Below, one piece after another: positions 45,886 through 57,238 of a stretch of 64,000 bases of DNA. Made by a program: the position numbers and the translations under genes. The notes under the pieces were generated by a model that did not search any database, was not told the origin of the DNA, and was given only the letters and a program-made list of their open reading frames with translations. The stretch is from Epiperipatus broadwayi. Lineage: Eukaryota > Onychophora > Udeonychophora > Euonychophora > Peripatidae. Numbering within the stretch: the first letter of the stretch is position 1; each line of letters begins with the position of its first letter. The stretch covers positions 12,164,864 to 12,228,863 of the forward strand of contig JAQFVV010000012.1 of the NCBI GenBank assembly GCA_028023455.1. The letters are read 5' to 3'.

Positions 45886-47024
45886 ACTGAATCATTCAAC
45901 CTACTGATGAATAGGGGGTCAGACTTTGGGTAATATAAGTTCCTTTTATGCCAGGTGGGATTGAGAGCATGAAAGCATTTTCTCATACTTGATTCAATAT
46001 TTGATAAGGACCCTCTTATAAGCTTAAAATTTTTCTGAATCCATTTCTTTGAATAATGCTAACATGTGAGGTATGCACAAGCATTAAGTCATTTACCCTA
46101 AATAACTGGCTTATTATAAAATTCTTTTTATCCTTTTATTACCCATAACTTGAAGCTTAACCTTAGGTTCAACATCACTATTAACATTAATGTCTTCCTC
46201 AATAACTGGTAAGAGTGTTTTAATCAACAAAGGTTCATGTCTAGCATAGTGGACTCTTATAGGAATAAATCCAATTGACTCATTATACATGCCATTACAT
46301 AGAGACAAAACTCTCCATACATAAAGAATGGTAAGCATGTGATGTTTAGTGGTTTATATGTGACATTGATATCATTTATAACCTCTGGTAGCTTGTTAAA
46401 CCATTGTTTGTGGTCATTATGTGCATAGACTCTAAAATGCCTTCCAAGCTCATGCATTATGTGTTCACAAGGATTTGATTGGAGATTCCTTATTGAACTC
46501 ATACTGTGCCTAATATTTCTGAGTCCAAATACATCTCCATTTATTAGAGATGAATGCAGTGGCATAATTTGTTAATATCATATCAGGTTTGCCTATCAAA
46601 GGAAATTAATATTCAGTTAAAAACCTGATAACAATTTCAGCTCTAGTCTTGAGTATGAGATAAACTGATGCCAACTTAGTAAATATGTCATAAGCAATGA
46701 AAAAGTTCAAGGTAATGTATGTCTAAATCTAATGTATTTAAAAGTCACATTACATCATCCACCAATTTTGTAAGCATAAGGTTCTTGCAGTGAGGAATAT
46801 ATATATATAATGACCCCCTTAGTTAGACTTCATTAATTTATTCTTAGCTTAAGTTTCTTTAAAATAGTGGTTATACCACTGGTAGATGCCTGGCAATTTT
46901 TAATCACCTGCCTCATTTTAGTTCTACTAGAATGATTATTTGCATGAGAATATGGAGATATCTTACTTTTATTTCTAAAATATCTTTTATCACAAGGACT
47001 AGTAAGATAAACTAGTCTCAACAT
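45886..47024 (-). pseudogene. Ty3/gypsy-type integrase fossil
   Basis: Minus-strand fragments in order: a region with paired His and C-Q resembling the H2C2 zinc domain (46833-47024, weak), core pieces FIAYDIFTKLASVYLILKTR and GKPDMILTNYATAF (about 46720-46560), then 46257-46565 with NPCEHIMHELGRHFRVYAHN and a DHKQW segment (the NPxERxMxELxRxxRxYCHxxHxxW block of these integrases), GFIPIRVHYARHEP, and a C-terminal tail (RVNDLMLVHTSHVS, EGPYQILNQV) to about 45890. In GKPDMILTNYA the second catalytic Asp of the usual SDxGxxF motif is Asn. Stops and frameshifts are frequent. No LTR, protease, RT or RNase H remains. Confidence 0.8.
46290..46358. mobile_element. Mini-insertion related to family FB inside the integrase
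   Basis: AGAGACAAAACTCTCCATAC followed by ATAAAGAATGGTAAGCATGT and GATGTTTAGTGGTTTA matches the outer end of FB elements (AGGCAAAACTCTCCATAT and the sequence near 11800, TATAAAGAATTGTGATCATG, TGATGTTTGATGGTTTA). It separates integrase codons INDINV from YNESIGF that are contiguous in relatives. Imperfect TTATACAT / TTATATGT flanks may be the TSD. Confidence 0.6.
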
Positions 47025-50000
47025 TAGTATTAAAAATAGGATAGTTTACTTTCTCATTTAAAATTCCTAACTTACTACCCATTGATATCTCAGTAATTTC
47101 TTAAACATTCAAAATCCCCAAAATCTCTATGTATATATGTCAGCCTTTATAAGAATTTGCTCAATATTATGAGGCAAATTGTGTCTAATGATTTTTATAA
47201 TTTGATTCTAAAACAAAGGTAATACAGTAAGAGTCTTAATCTTAACAGCTTGACTGCAAAAAAAAAACTTTGTATAACTACCTTTACTGAAATGATATTT
47301 CACTTGGGTAATTTAATAGCTAACATGATCTTAACAAGATGTCTGGAAAGTTTAAATTACTGTAATTATGAATTTGGAATTTTGTAATTAAGTAAAAATT
47401 TTCTGGCTTATTTAAGTAAAAATGTTTTAATCATTGGTTAGCTGATTAGGGAGATTCCTTAGATTCCTGAGTTGATGAAACAATGAATAGTAGATCTATA
47501 AAAGATGCACTAAAATGATTAATTATTCCAACTTTATCTTCTAATTATCCTGTTCAATTCTACTTAAATTACTCTATTAGATTCTACTTGAATTCTCTAT
47601 TTGATTCTACTTAAATTATTCTGCTGTGCTGCTGAACTTTTGTGTTTTGATCCTACAATATTATATGGGCCAGTCTTAAAATTGAACTCAGAACTATCTT
47701 CAGTTTCTATATATGAAACTATGTGAAGCTAATGCATTCAAAAAATAAACTTCACTCTCCAGCATGAACCTATATATAACTAGCATGTGCTAACTTCACT
47801 TTGTCAACAAACCAATAAAGCCAATTGCTGAAATTTTACAACCCAACATATCAAAGCACTTCTCATCATCCATGAAACAACCAGGAGACTCCAGAAGTTA
47901 TATCAACATACCAAGCATATGCAGACATTTATATATTACCAATACAGAAAGTAATGACCTTATACTCACATCACTATGGAAAGGTAAAATCTTTCCATGA
48001 CTTGTTCTGTATATATATATATATCAGTAAGCCAGTGATGCATAAAGATGTATGTAACTTTTGTTTTATTAATTTGTAGTTTTGTACTTTTATCTTTCTT
48101 AATATGTAACTCGTTTTTAGATTTCAATTTTATTGATAGATAATTTTATATTTGTTTTAGTGAGTATTCTTTTATATATGTGTCATAGATTTTAACTATT
48201 TCAGTTACAATCCTTTAATGTTTTTTAAAATTTTGACAGCTGATAATTAATATGATAAAACACAATAGTTTTTCTAGTTATTTTTTTTTTTAAGTTAACA
48301 GAAACTTATTTAAAAGAATCTCAGAGCCAGTTTCTTCATCCAATTTCATGATTGTTTTAGGAAATTAGATTATTTTAACAAAAGTGAAAAAGAATTTTTG
48401 TAAATTATAAAATGAAAATCTGCATTAAAATTTTTAAATTAATAATGCATTAGAATTTGATATATTTATTCTTATTTGATGTGTATGAATGTGTGTATAA
48501 TTAATTTTATATAAGCATTAAACTATTTGAAGTATTGGCAATTATCTTTCCTGTGGTATATATTACATGTAGCTGAAAGAAAAAGATTTTTTCGCTTGTG
48601 TGTGTGCATGCACATAAAATGATCCCATTAATATATCATAAGAAGATTTATTTATATATTTGGCTTTCTACTTATTTATATGTAAACTGTTCTACAAAGG
48701 TGAATTTTGACTAGGTTTAGCAAAGTTTCTGCCCATGCTTATTTTTATATATTTTTATCTGTTTTAATCTTAGTCTATTTACGTCACAAAATTAATGGTA
48801 ATTTTGATGTTTACCTTGGGTCAAGTAACATAAATTACTGTATGGCCTTTATAATTATTATACATTTACTCTTGTGGTCAAGATCATGCACCACATATGA
48901 TCTTTTTTAGTAAAATCAGCCCACGTGAGTTTGTTTATTAATAAAAACTACTGATGTTTAATTCTAGATTAATGTTATTGCAAAAATATGTAAGCACATC
49001 TGAAATTGCCAATTATATATAAAACTCTATTATAACAAGTTTCCATTATTTGTAATGAACTTAAAGTGAATTTGAGGGAAAGAATAAAGAGATAATAGGG
49101 GCAGTCAACTATCAAGTACATTAATTACTTCCTTAAAAAGGGTTATACTCATTTTAATATATGATTGAGCTAACTATAATTCAAACCTATTCATTAACGT
49201 AATTTTTTACTTTTTATTTATTTTACTATTGTTAATAAATATTGTTGTTAATTGTTAAACTTGTTTAGCATTTAATTATTATTGTCTGCCCTGCCAATTG
49301 TTTATTTTGAAAAGAATCTCTGCTCCCTATGATCTAGCAAATAATTATTCTAAATATGATGGGACAGCACTAGTAATGAATATTCATATTAACAAATTAT
49401 ATATATTCTAGACTAGATGAAGGATAGTAGGTGCAGGATGACCATGATAATACATATATATATATTCTATTATTCCTTTATTTATTGCAAAGCTAATAAA
49501 TTATTTATTTGATTTATTGACTGGTTTGTATAGCTCACAAAACTCAACTTTAAGTTTATTTTTTCCCTTCCTCTTCTGGAATTAGGATAACTATATTAAA
49601 TTTTGGAAAGTTATTAATCATATATGTGTGTCTATTTATGCACAACATTTACTCCTAATTTAAATTTATGTAGTAAAATATTTAAAAACATAAATAAGCT
49701 TAGCATACTTTCAACAAGTAAATAATATTTTAAAGTCAATAAGCTGATTGTCACTGTGTTAATAAATGTATTACTATTAAATATGTACTGTTTCAATATT
49801 GTTATATTGTTGACATTACACATATATATATGATTCAGTACTTTTTCATTAAATATAAAAATAATAGAAGTAAAAAGTAGAATATTGACGACTAATTTTA
49901 TTAAATTAATACTAAACATTATATTTATACATTGAATAGCTTGCTCTCATGACACATAACTTAGAATGTGTGTGCATATATATTTATAAGTTGTTTTAAA

Positions 50001-51409
50001 AAAGAAATGAATTCAGACAAAACTTGCATATATACTTATTTAAAAAAAGTCATGGAGTAAATAAAATATTAAGTAATATTTCTTGATATTTTTGAAGTAT
50101 AACAAATTATTTAAAAGTATATAAAAAGATCATTATTTAATAAAAAATATTGTGTCTATTTCTGGTTTATATAACAAAGAATACTTTTTTAAAAATCTAA
50201 AACAAATATGTAAAAACTTTTTTACAATTTTGATAATTATAAGTTCATTTAAATAAAAGCATTTTCACTTTCAATATTTGCATTTGTGCTTAATTATATT
50301 AATATAAATAGTAATAATATTTAAGCAACTTTTTTACAGAATCAATTCAAAGAAATATTTTTATTAAATTATTCAATCTAGCTAACAGTTTTATCTATAC
50401 AATAACTATATTTCAGTATATAGCAATATTATTGCAAACATTTATATACTAAACTGTCAACTGGATTGAGAATTTAATGAAGGTATTGCACTATATTAAA
50501 TATGTAAAGGAATCATTAAAAGTTATTGTTACTTATAATTAATTTAATCAATAAAAAACATATTGAAAAAAGAAAGAATATGTTCAATTATACACTGATA
50601 TTTATACTTGTTCATTTTGTTTAGGGAGTAGTGAGTGAGGTTTATGATATTCCTAGTTGAATAATATTTATTTAATAAAATGCATATATATTTACTGCTA
50701 TCTTCTACATTTATTATTTTTTCTCTTTTAAGAATAGTATTATTATTTGAAATTCATGGTATTGATGGTATAGTTACAAAAATATCTTGCAATGCATATG
50801 AGGAAAATAAAAAATGATATAAAATAAATCAGTGAATATGCCTAACATTAAATATACAATGAGTATAAAATAGAGAAGAATGAAATTTGAATAATCTGTT
50901 TTAAATAATAAAAGGAAAATTTGTAAATATTGTCATTATAATAAATTTGATAGAAAGCTAAACTATAGTAGTTTTGTCATTTAATTTTTATCAGGAGATC
51001 TCCATGCTGTTCAATTTTTCATACAGTATTAACAATATTTATAAAAGGTTCAATTGGAAAATTGTATGCATAATAAAATCTAATAAAATGAAAAAACAGA
51101 TTGAATTAAACAATAAATATGTATACACATAAATTATTTTTTCCCATAATCAAATAAAAATATTAATATATCATTAGAATCCTTTGACATTCTCTTTTAT
51201 ATTAATTATTAATATTTTAGAAGTAGAGAAACCAAATTATTTTTTATTTACAAGTATCATCTACTCTAGACAAATATATTAATGATTACAGCTAATCATT
51301 TATTAAACTAGAGATTATCCCTAGCTTAGATATACACTTTAAACCTCAGTTAAAGATTAAAATATCTTTTTTAATTAAACAGAAATATACATGAAACAAT
51401 TCAATTTCA
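47025..51409. other. AT-rich DNA with a small tandem repeat
   Basis: A ~24 bp unit ATTCTACTTRAATT with CTCTATTWG is repeated about three times at 47555-47627. An (AT)n tract is at 48010-48025. ORFs of 63-95 codons (48707, 49632) show no motif. Nothing else is recognisable in about 4.4 kb. Confidence 0.45.
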
Positions 51410-51564
51410 TGTTTTTCTGAAGGTTTGTGATGATGGTGTTCTAGCTGTATTTTTATATTGGACTATTTCCATCATCTAATATGTGTGTTGAATGTCTTTA
51501 GAAAAGTTTAATTTTTTTTTTTTATTTATTTTTTTTTTTTTTAGTTAAATATTCCAAATGCATT

Positions 51565-51719
51565 CAACTGTTAGTAATATCACAGCAAACAGGTTAGTAT
51601 ATGCACCAACTGTTAGTAATATCACAGCAAACAAATGTTAATAATATCACAGCAAACAGGTTAGTATATGCACTAACTGTTAGTAATATCACAGCAAACA
51701 GGTTAGTATATGCACAACG
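51565..51719 (-). repeat. Tandem ~42 bp repeats in PLE-3 tail
   Basis: CAACTGTTAGTAATATCACA plus GCAAACAGGTTAGTATATGC recurs at 51565, 51607 and, after a partial unit (AATGTTAATAATATCACAGC), at 51675. The same unit occurs twice in PLE-2, once or less in PLE-1a and 1b, so copy number varies between elements. Confidence 0.9.
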
Positions 51720-51760
51720 TTTCGAGAGGTATTTTTCTCCCCTCTTCTTCAGGTGTTGCT
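51705..51760 (-). ncRNA. Hammerhead-like motif in PLE-3 tail
   Basis: Minus strand: CTGAAGA (51746-51752), a good stem II (AGAGGGG / CCTCTC around an A-rich loop) and GAAAC (51719-51723), then GTTG that pairs with CAAC just before the core. The core equals CUGANGA...GAAA of hammerhead ribozymes. Stem III would be only the AC/GU pair and stem I CAC/GUG, so a monomer would be weak. Penelope-like elements are an established host of such minimal hammerheads. Confidence 0.5.
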
Positions 51761-51780
51761 GGCCTGACCAGTGACAGTAC

Positions 51781-51873
51781 TAGCATGGGATTGAACCTGG
51801 GTCCTTAGATTCTTGATTATTGAAATTTAAGGTAACGCTCTAACCAACTGAGCCATCCTGCCAAAGGCAACAG
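51781..51873 (-). other. tRNA-like module in PLE-3 tail
   Basis: GGCAGGATGGCTCAGTTGGT plus TAGAGCG gives a proper D-arm (GCTC/GAGC). TTACCTTAAATTT...GAATCTAAGG gives a CCTTA/TAAGG stem with a ~20-nt loop. CCCAGGTTCAATCCCATG carries the B-box GGTTCAATCC. The acceptor-stem pairing is unclear. This is the best preserved of the four modules. Confidence 0.75.
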
Positions 51874-51893
51874 TATGTAGTAATTTCATATAC

Positions 51894-52280
51894 TTATCTA
51901 TGAGGTTCCTCCTGATTTCTCCACTTTTTCCTCAGAGCAAAGTTGATTAGTGATTTCCATACATTATGTATAGTCACACTAGGTTGGCTTATGGGATTTT
52001 TTGCCATTGTCATGTGAGCAGCTTCTTTAAATTTTCTTCTTTGTACCTTTTCTTCTTTATCCAATATTTTTGTATTTTCCCAATTGAACGTATGTTCATT
52101 GGTCCATACATGGTCTGCTACCTTAGACACATCTGTTTTCTCTCTTCTAATCATCAGTTTATGTTCTTGCAAGCGCTTTTGAATGGGACGGCTGGTCTCA
52201 CCAATATATGTTCTTCCACATTCACATGGTATTTCATAGATGCAGTTTTTCTTTGCAGCATTTCAAGTTTAGGCTTTGTA
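51894..52280 (-). pseudogene. PLE-3 GIY-YIG and C-terminal region
   Basis: The domain start (ASMKYHVNVEEHI, degenerate IYEIPC...GRTYIGET) lies in a broken frame at about 52270-52190. The downstream 92-codon open segment 51894-52172 has QEHKLMIRREKTDVSKVADH and VWTNEHTF, then a Lys-rich stretch and LINFALRKKWRNQEEPHR, ending at the stop near 51895. The end is shared with PLE-1a, so it is the genuine C-terminus of the family. A frameshift separates the catalytic motif from the rest. Confidence 0.85.
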
Positions 52281-52284
52281 GATG

Positions 52285-52703
52285 TTAGAATTCCTCGTAG
52301 TGTGGTATGGCTCTGAAAGCTGTTCTGATGTTATACTGATTGCAGATTTTCCTTAATTTGTCTGCTATTTTTGGAATGTATGGATACACTACAGTACCAA
52401 TAATTGTCTTTTCTTTTGATGGTTCTTTTTGTTCTCTGTTTAATGTTTTCTTAATAACAGCTGATGGATAACCATTTTTCTTAAGAGTTTGTTCTATATA
52501 GATCTTTTCTTTTTCCAAATCACAGTTTCTGAACAAACTTCTTTTGCTCTGTTCCACAGTGATAGTATAACTTCATGTTTTGTGTTTCTGGTGTGATTAG
52601 ATGTATAGGCTAGGTATTTTCCTGTATGTGTAGGTTTTTGGTAAACTGTAGTTTTGATTTTGCCATGAGGGAGTCTTGTCACAAGAACATCTAAGAATGC
52701 CAA
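52285..52703 (-). pseudogene. PLE-3 post-RT and linker region
   Basis: Two overlapping minus-strand frames (52494-52703 and 52285-52557) are colinear with Penelope RT proteins. MAFLDVLVTRLPHGKIKTTV followed by YQKPTHTGKYLAYTSN is the conserved FLDVLV...VYRKPTHTDRYL block after the palm domain. Then come CSETVIWKKK and VIKKTLNREQK, then PYIPKIADKLRKICNQYNI, which matches the VPYIxGxSExIxRIxxxxxI motif just before the endonuclease. The overlap marks a frameshift near 52500. Confidence 0.88.
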
Positions 52704-52739
52704 TTTTGTTCTTGTTCTGGTTCTATTGTAAATTTAATT

Positions 52740-53680
52740 GAAGGGGATATGTTGTTGATGTGTTCCAGAAAGTTTGTAGCAATGCTTCACCATGTGGCCA
52801 TACAAAAATGTATCATCACATAGCAAGCCAAACTTTAGGTGGATAAGGAGTAGTTTTTATGGCTGTGGTTTCAAGTTCTTCCATGTAAATATTGCTAATC
52901 AGGGGAGAAATGGTGACCCATAGCCATTCCTTGATTTTGTTGGAAGATCTGTGTTATATTGAAAGTAGGTTGTTTTTATACAGAATGTTAATAGTTCCAT
53001 TATGCTATCAATAGGAAGAGTGTTCTGGTTTGTAAACTATTATCATCATTTAACCTTTTTCTTACAATAGAAATGCTTCTTCACATGGTACATTTGTGAA
53101 TAAACTTCACATAAAGCTTACCAGTAAGTCAGTTCTTTCAATTTTCATGTTCTTGATTAATTCTACAAAGTGCTAGAATCCTAAAAGATGGGTCTTGATG
53201 CCAAAGGACTTAGAACTTTGAAAAATCTTGCAAATTTTGAAGGTGAATTCTAGAACTAACAATAGGTCTTAATGGAACATGATCCTTATGGATTTTAGGT
53301 AGACCATAAAGATGAGAATTTTGCTGAAATATGATGTTATTTTTCTTTTTCTGAATCAGTGAAGTACTATGCTTTCTGAGTAATGTTGTAACTTTGTTTC
53401 GTACTTGGTATGGATTTTTGCCCTTTTCTATATTGGCGCTGTGAGAAGTTCTTGTATTTTGTTGTCATAATCAGTTGTATCCATTACAACTGTTGCATTG
53501 CTTTGTCAGCAGGGAGAATAATTATAGATTTATCTGCTTTGAGAGATTTAATTGCTTTCCTCTCCCCATAGGATATGTTTGACTTCAATTTTTGTTGTTT
53601 CAAGTGTTCTTTTATTCTCAGAATTCTTCTTCTTTAAAGCAATTTTTGAGTACTCCCATGCTCTATTATATTTTATAAGG
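52740..53680 (-). pseudogene. PLE-3 reverse transcriptase region, heavily mutated
   Basis: No frame stays open for 60 codons, but short segments match family-1 RT in order: LKADKSIIILPADKA (N-terminal RT block), then KFSSLW, ELLTFCIKTTYFQYNT (same words as PLE-1a, 19840-19880), SPFLPLISNIYMEELE (degenerate MGxPLSPxxxNxYMExLE) and PPKVWLA followed by a broken catalytic box. Alignment with PLE-1a confirms identity. The RT is certainly inactive. Confidence 0.8.
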
Positions 53681-53690
53681 GGATTTTAGA

Positions 53691-54404
53691 TGGTTTTATA
53701 CAAATTTTAATCCTTTTTAAAAAATTTTTTTTTTTTGTTTAAAATAGAATTTTTAAAGATGGGGGTTTTTGGGGGTATTAATAATATTTTTTTTTGTGTT
53801 TATAATAATTAGTGGGTGTATAAATACTTTTTTTTGTTATTTTATTTATAATATAATATTTTATGAATATTAAATTAAAAAAAAAAAAAAAAAAAAAAAT
53901 TAAAATAAAAAAAAAAAATAATATAAAAAAATAAAAAAAAAATTCAATTTCATATCTCTTTTTCTATGTAACCTCTACTCTACCACATATTCTTGAAATA
54001 TAAATATCTAATTTACAAATTTGAGTCATTTGACTTTTATGCCTTGTTTAGTATTATTTCACTCATATATTGATATTATGTAACTTTGTTTTTGGTAGTT
54101 TAATCAAACCCAAAAAAAGCAATAGAAATGTATCAAAAAATAAAATTTAACATTAAACATATTAATTGTTTTTATTAGTCATTCATTTTAGATTAGATTT
54201 TCGTAATGTAACTTTCATGAGATGTAGTGAAAATTATACTATAGAAAAGGTATTTATTATTGAATAATTTCTAGTCTAATATATGACTAATAAAAATTAT
54301 AAATATACTTTTTTTAAGTGATGTGTGTCAAAGTTATAAGGGCAGCATATTTGACACTTAACAAATTAACTGGAGTAAATTGCTATCTGTTTACATACTG
54401 AACA
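53691..54404. other. Homopolymer-rich low-complexity block and AT-rich DNA
   Basis: 53700-53945 consists of T-runs, a G-rich T-run stretch (GGGGGTTTTTGGGGG) and then A-runs of more than 20 bases broken by single T. This lies at the 5' edge of PLE-3 and looks like eroded or badly resolved sequence. 53946-54404 is ordinary AT-rich DNA. Confidence 0.5.
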
Positions 54405-54590
54405 ATGATAAAGATATATGTAAGAGATTGTGATCTGGGTCAACTGATGGGTGCTAATTCAGCCTGAAATGGGCTTCCTGGAATCATGTGATTATGTGTA
54501 TCAGTTATATAAGGTAGATTGGATAGATGTAGAGAGCTTGAAAGTTTGAGTTCAAATCCCTTATAATTACATTAAATTTAATATAGACAA
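54405..54590 (+). repeat. Repeat family R3, partial copy
   Basis: TGATCTGGGTCAACTGATGG, TCAGCCTGAAAT, GATTGGATAGATGTAGAGAG, and GAAAGTTTGAGTTCAAATCC match the last half of the copy at 54735-55030. GAGTTCAAATCCC is a fair RNA polymerase III B-box match. A-box not recognised. Confidence 0.75.
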
Positions 54591-54734
54591 TATACATAGA
54601 TTTAAATATTACATATTCAGCTTGTATTCTGTCCATTCCTCTTATGTATAATTAATGGACATATTAAGGTCATATGTCTGAGGGGTTAGACTGATTTAAG
54701 GTAAACATGGGTATGACAATAGTATTGACATCAA

Positions 54735-55030
54735 CAAGGGCTTTGAGAATTCCATCATCAGATGTTCAATGAAATGGATGGCTAACAAATTGGAGAGTGA
54801 AGAAGTTTGAAGCTTGTCTATTAAAGTTTAAAGATTTGTTATCTTAATATAAACTGAGCACTGATAGTATATATGTATGGGAGATGGTGATCTGGACCAA
54901 CTGATGAGTGCTGGTTCAGCATGAAATACATATATTGCAGAGGTCATGTGTATCAATTGATAATATAGATTGGATAGATATAGAGAGTTTGAAAGTTCGA
55001 GTTCAAATTCCTTATAATTATATATAAAAT
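54735..55030 (+). repeat. Repeat family R3, longest copy
   Basis: Segments TTCCATCATCAGATGTTCAA, GAAGCTTGTC, TTATCTTAATATAAACTGAG, TGATCTGGACCAACTGATGA, AGCATGAAATAC and GAAAGTTCGAGTTCAAATTC follow in order. The final motif GTTCGAGTTCAAATTCC resembles a B-box, suggesting a tRNA- or Pol III-derived SINE-like repeat. A second partial copy lies 330 bp upstream and a third on the minus strand at 34765. Confidence 0.75.
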
Positions 55031-57003
55031 ATGCATGGCTTCTTTAAATATTGTTACAAATCAGTTATTTTTTAAGTGTGTTTTAATTATACACTTTGGA
55101 TTAAAAATAAATTATTATGATTACATTGTTACTATTTATATATAAATCATTTATCATACGTTTATTTAAAATATAATATTTGTTAATTTTTCACACTAAT
55201 GATTTTTTTAAATATATGTATTTTCAATTTTCTGATTATTATCTTATGGTAATTACTTCTCACTTTTCTCTCTCTCTCTAATTGTCTCTATATTCTTTAT
55301 TAGATAGACTTTTCTAGAAGATAATATCACAGTTTAATTTAGCTTTCCTGTATAAATGTCAAGCAGCTCTAAATCTATTAGATAACTTACCTTTAACTAT
55401 TAATAATTTTAAGCTGCCATTTTTGATATGAACTTTTCTTATTAATTCTTTCAAGCAAATTAATCAATAATTTCTACAAGATTTAATCTATCACTATTCA
55501 TTTTAACTGCTAATTAACGATTAGATGAAGTATATTTACAATATCATTTGAAATTTCCTGCTATTAATAATAATTATCTTTATTATGATAAATTCTTGAT
55601 GCGATAATGTAATAAAATAACTAGCTTATAAATTTAGTTGTAATTTCAAAATAATATATATACTGTACATGTATTCATTTTTAACAAAAAATATAATAGT
55701 AAAATAAACCTACAGTTGATGAAGTATTTTTAAGAGTGTAACAACTCCCTCATCAGTGAGTAGTCTGTATAATATTGAATATTTATTGATTTATTTATTT
55801 ATTTAATTGTTAATGTCATTCCAGATTATTGGAAAAAATATTTTTTTAAATAAAAATCATTATTCTCCAAAAATAGATAAAATTTAAGTAAGCCGTAATA
55901 TAGCAGTTTTCACATTGGTTACTAAAATTTATTTAAGATTAATTAAATATGTATCCTTAAATTGAAACGGCTACAATTTTGGGCCAATCAGAAAATAATC
56001 AAATTTCCGGGAAAATTTCCAAAAGTTATCATTGTTTAACGTTGTTTGTAAGTCAATATGTATATCTATTAAATCAAAGAGATATTTGCTTATGAAATGT
56101 GTAAAAGTTGCATGTAGAATAAGTTTAGCATATTATCTATGACAATCTGGTAGAGCAAAGTGAGTTTGAATTTTAAGAATTAGATAAATATTTTTGAACA
56201 CATTTGAAAAAAATCTTTCTATAAATATTCTCCATGAAAAATGAACAAAGCACATGTTGTTATACAAACTGTTCAATTTTTTTTTGTGTGTGTGTGCTTT
56301 AACTGAAGAATGACTACAGTGTTTGAAGCAGGTTTTTTTGAGACTTGAAGTTTTTAAGGGCTTAAATTGACATTGTGGTTTTCTTCATAAAGTGTAACAT
56401 TGATTGATATTGAGATTTGTTTATCAATTTGTAAATTTGACTGTATAATTCATTTGGTGTAATATATATATATGTTTTTAGAAATAAATATGTTATGTAA
56501 ATTATTTATCTATCTAAGCTTGATAGTATTAATCAAATAATTTTGTTTATTTGCGATATAGCAATCAGATTAAAATGAATTTAAAAATCACTAAAGAGAA
56601 AAGCTCAAAATTTAATTTTAAATATTTATTGATAAAATAGGATGTAATAAAGAACTAATCTTAATAATAGCTTCCTCAATATGATTATAACACAGTTCAG
56701 TTTTAAAAACAGGTGGTTTTAAATAAGTATTATTCAGTTCAATGTATTCTTCTTACATTATTTTTACTCAAAACTGTGCTCTTTTACCAAGCAGACAATA
56801 ATTTCAATCAACTGTATTACTTTTCTCACCTTATATCTATCATTCTTACAAATCAACTAATTTACATAAATAAAACTAATACAAAGAAAAATATTTTTTT
56901 TTATATAAATTGTAATAATAAATAAATAATAATCTAGAATAACATCATATTTTTTTATTATTTACAAAAATGTTAATTTTATATACAATATTTTAATATT
57001 GAT
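55031..57003. other. AT-rich DNA, nothing recognised
   Basis: A TCTC tract is at 55268-55279 and a GT tract at 56287-56295. No gene, RNA or mobile element was identified. Confidence 0.4.
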
Positions 57004-57238
57004 ATGTATATGGTAATAGTATGAAAACTGAACCCTACCATCTGATGGCACTCTTTTTCAAAAAACGCACATCAATATACCGTTTATAGCGGCCTTAACT
57101 TACGGCTGACAATACAAGAGATGTTTTTTGAGGTGTAATAGGTGATGTATTCTACAAATACATAACGAAATACTACACCCATTGCATTGCAACAGTAATC
57201 GTCAAGTGAGCACTCTTGAACTCTCATTATGATCTGAT

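Larger units (their letters stand above)
51410..53690 (-). mobile_element. Penelope-like element PLE-3, most complete copy
   Basis: About 2.3 kb on the minus strand covering most of a family-1 PLE. In transcript order: N-terminal RT region (LKADKSIIILPADKA, about 53580-53500), RT palm, post-RT blocks (KPTHTGKYLAYTSN, 52494-52703), linker (KKNGYPSAVIKKTLN, 52285-52557), GIY-YIG domain (about 52270-52170), C-terminal region (51894-52172), tRNA-like module, hammerhead-like motif, tandem ~42 bp repeats (51565-51719) and a terminal region ending CTTCAGAAAAAC. Multiple frameshifts make it non-functional. Its 5' side runs into a homopolymer block, so the true start is not visible. PLEs copy themselves by endonuclease-primed reverse transcription. 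Confidence 0.88.

Noticed and set aside
51565-51719. CRISPR-like array of short repeats
   Set aside because: The ~42 bp units are contiguous without unique spacers and belong to a eukaryotic PLE tail.
51781-51873. Functional tRNA gene
   Set aside because: The acceptor stem does not pair, the anticodon loop is about 20 nt, and the same module recurs only within PLE tails.
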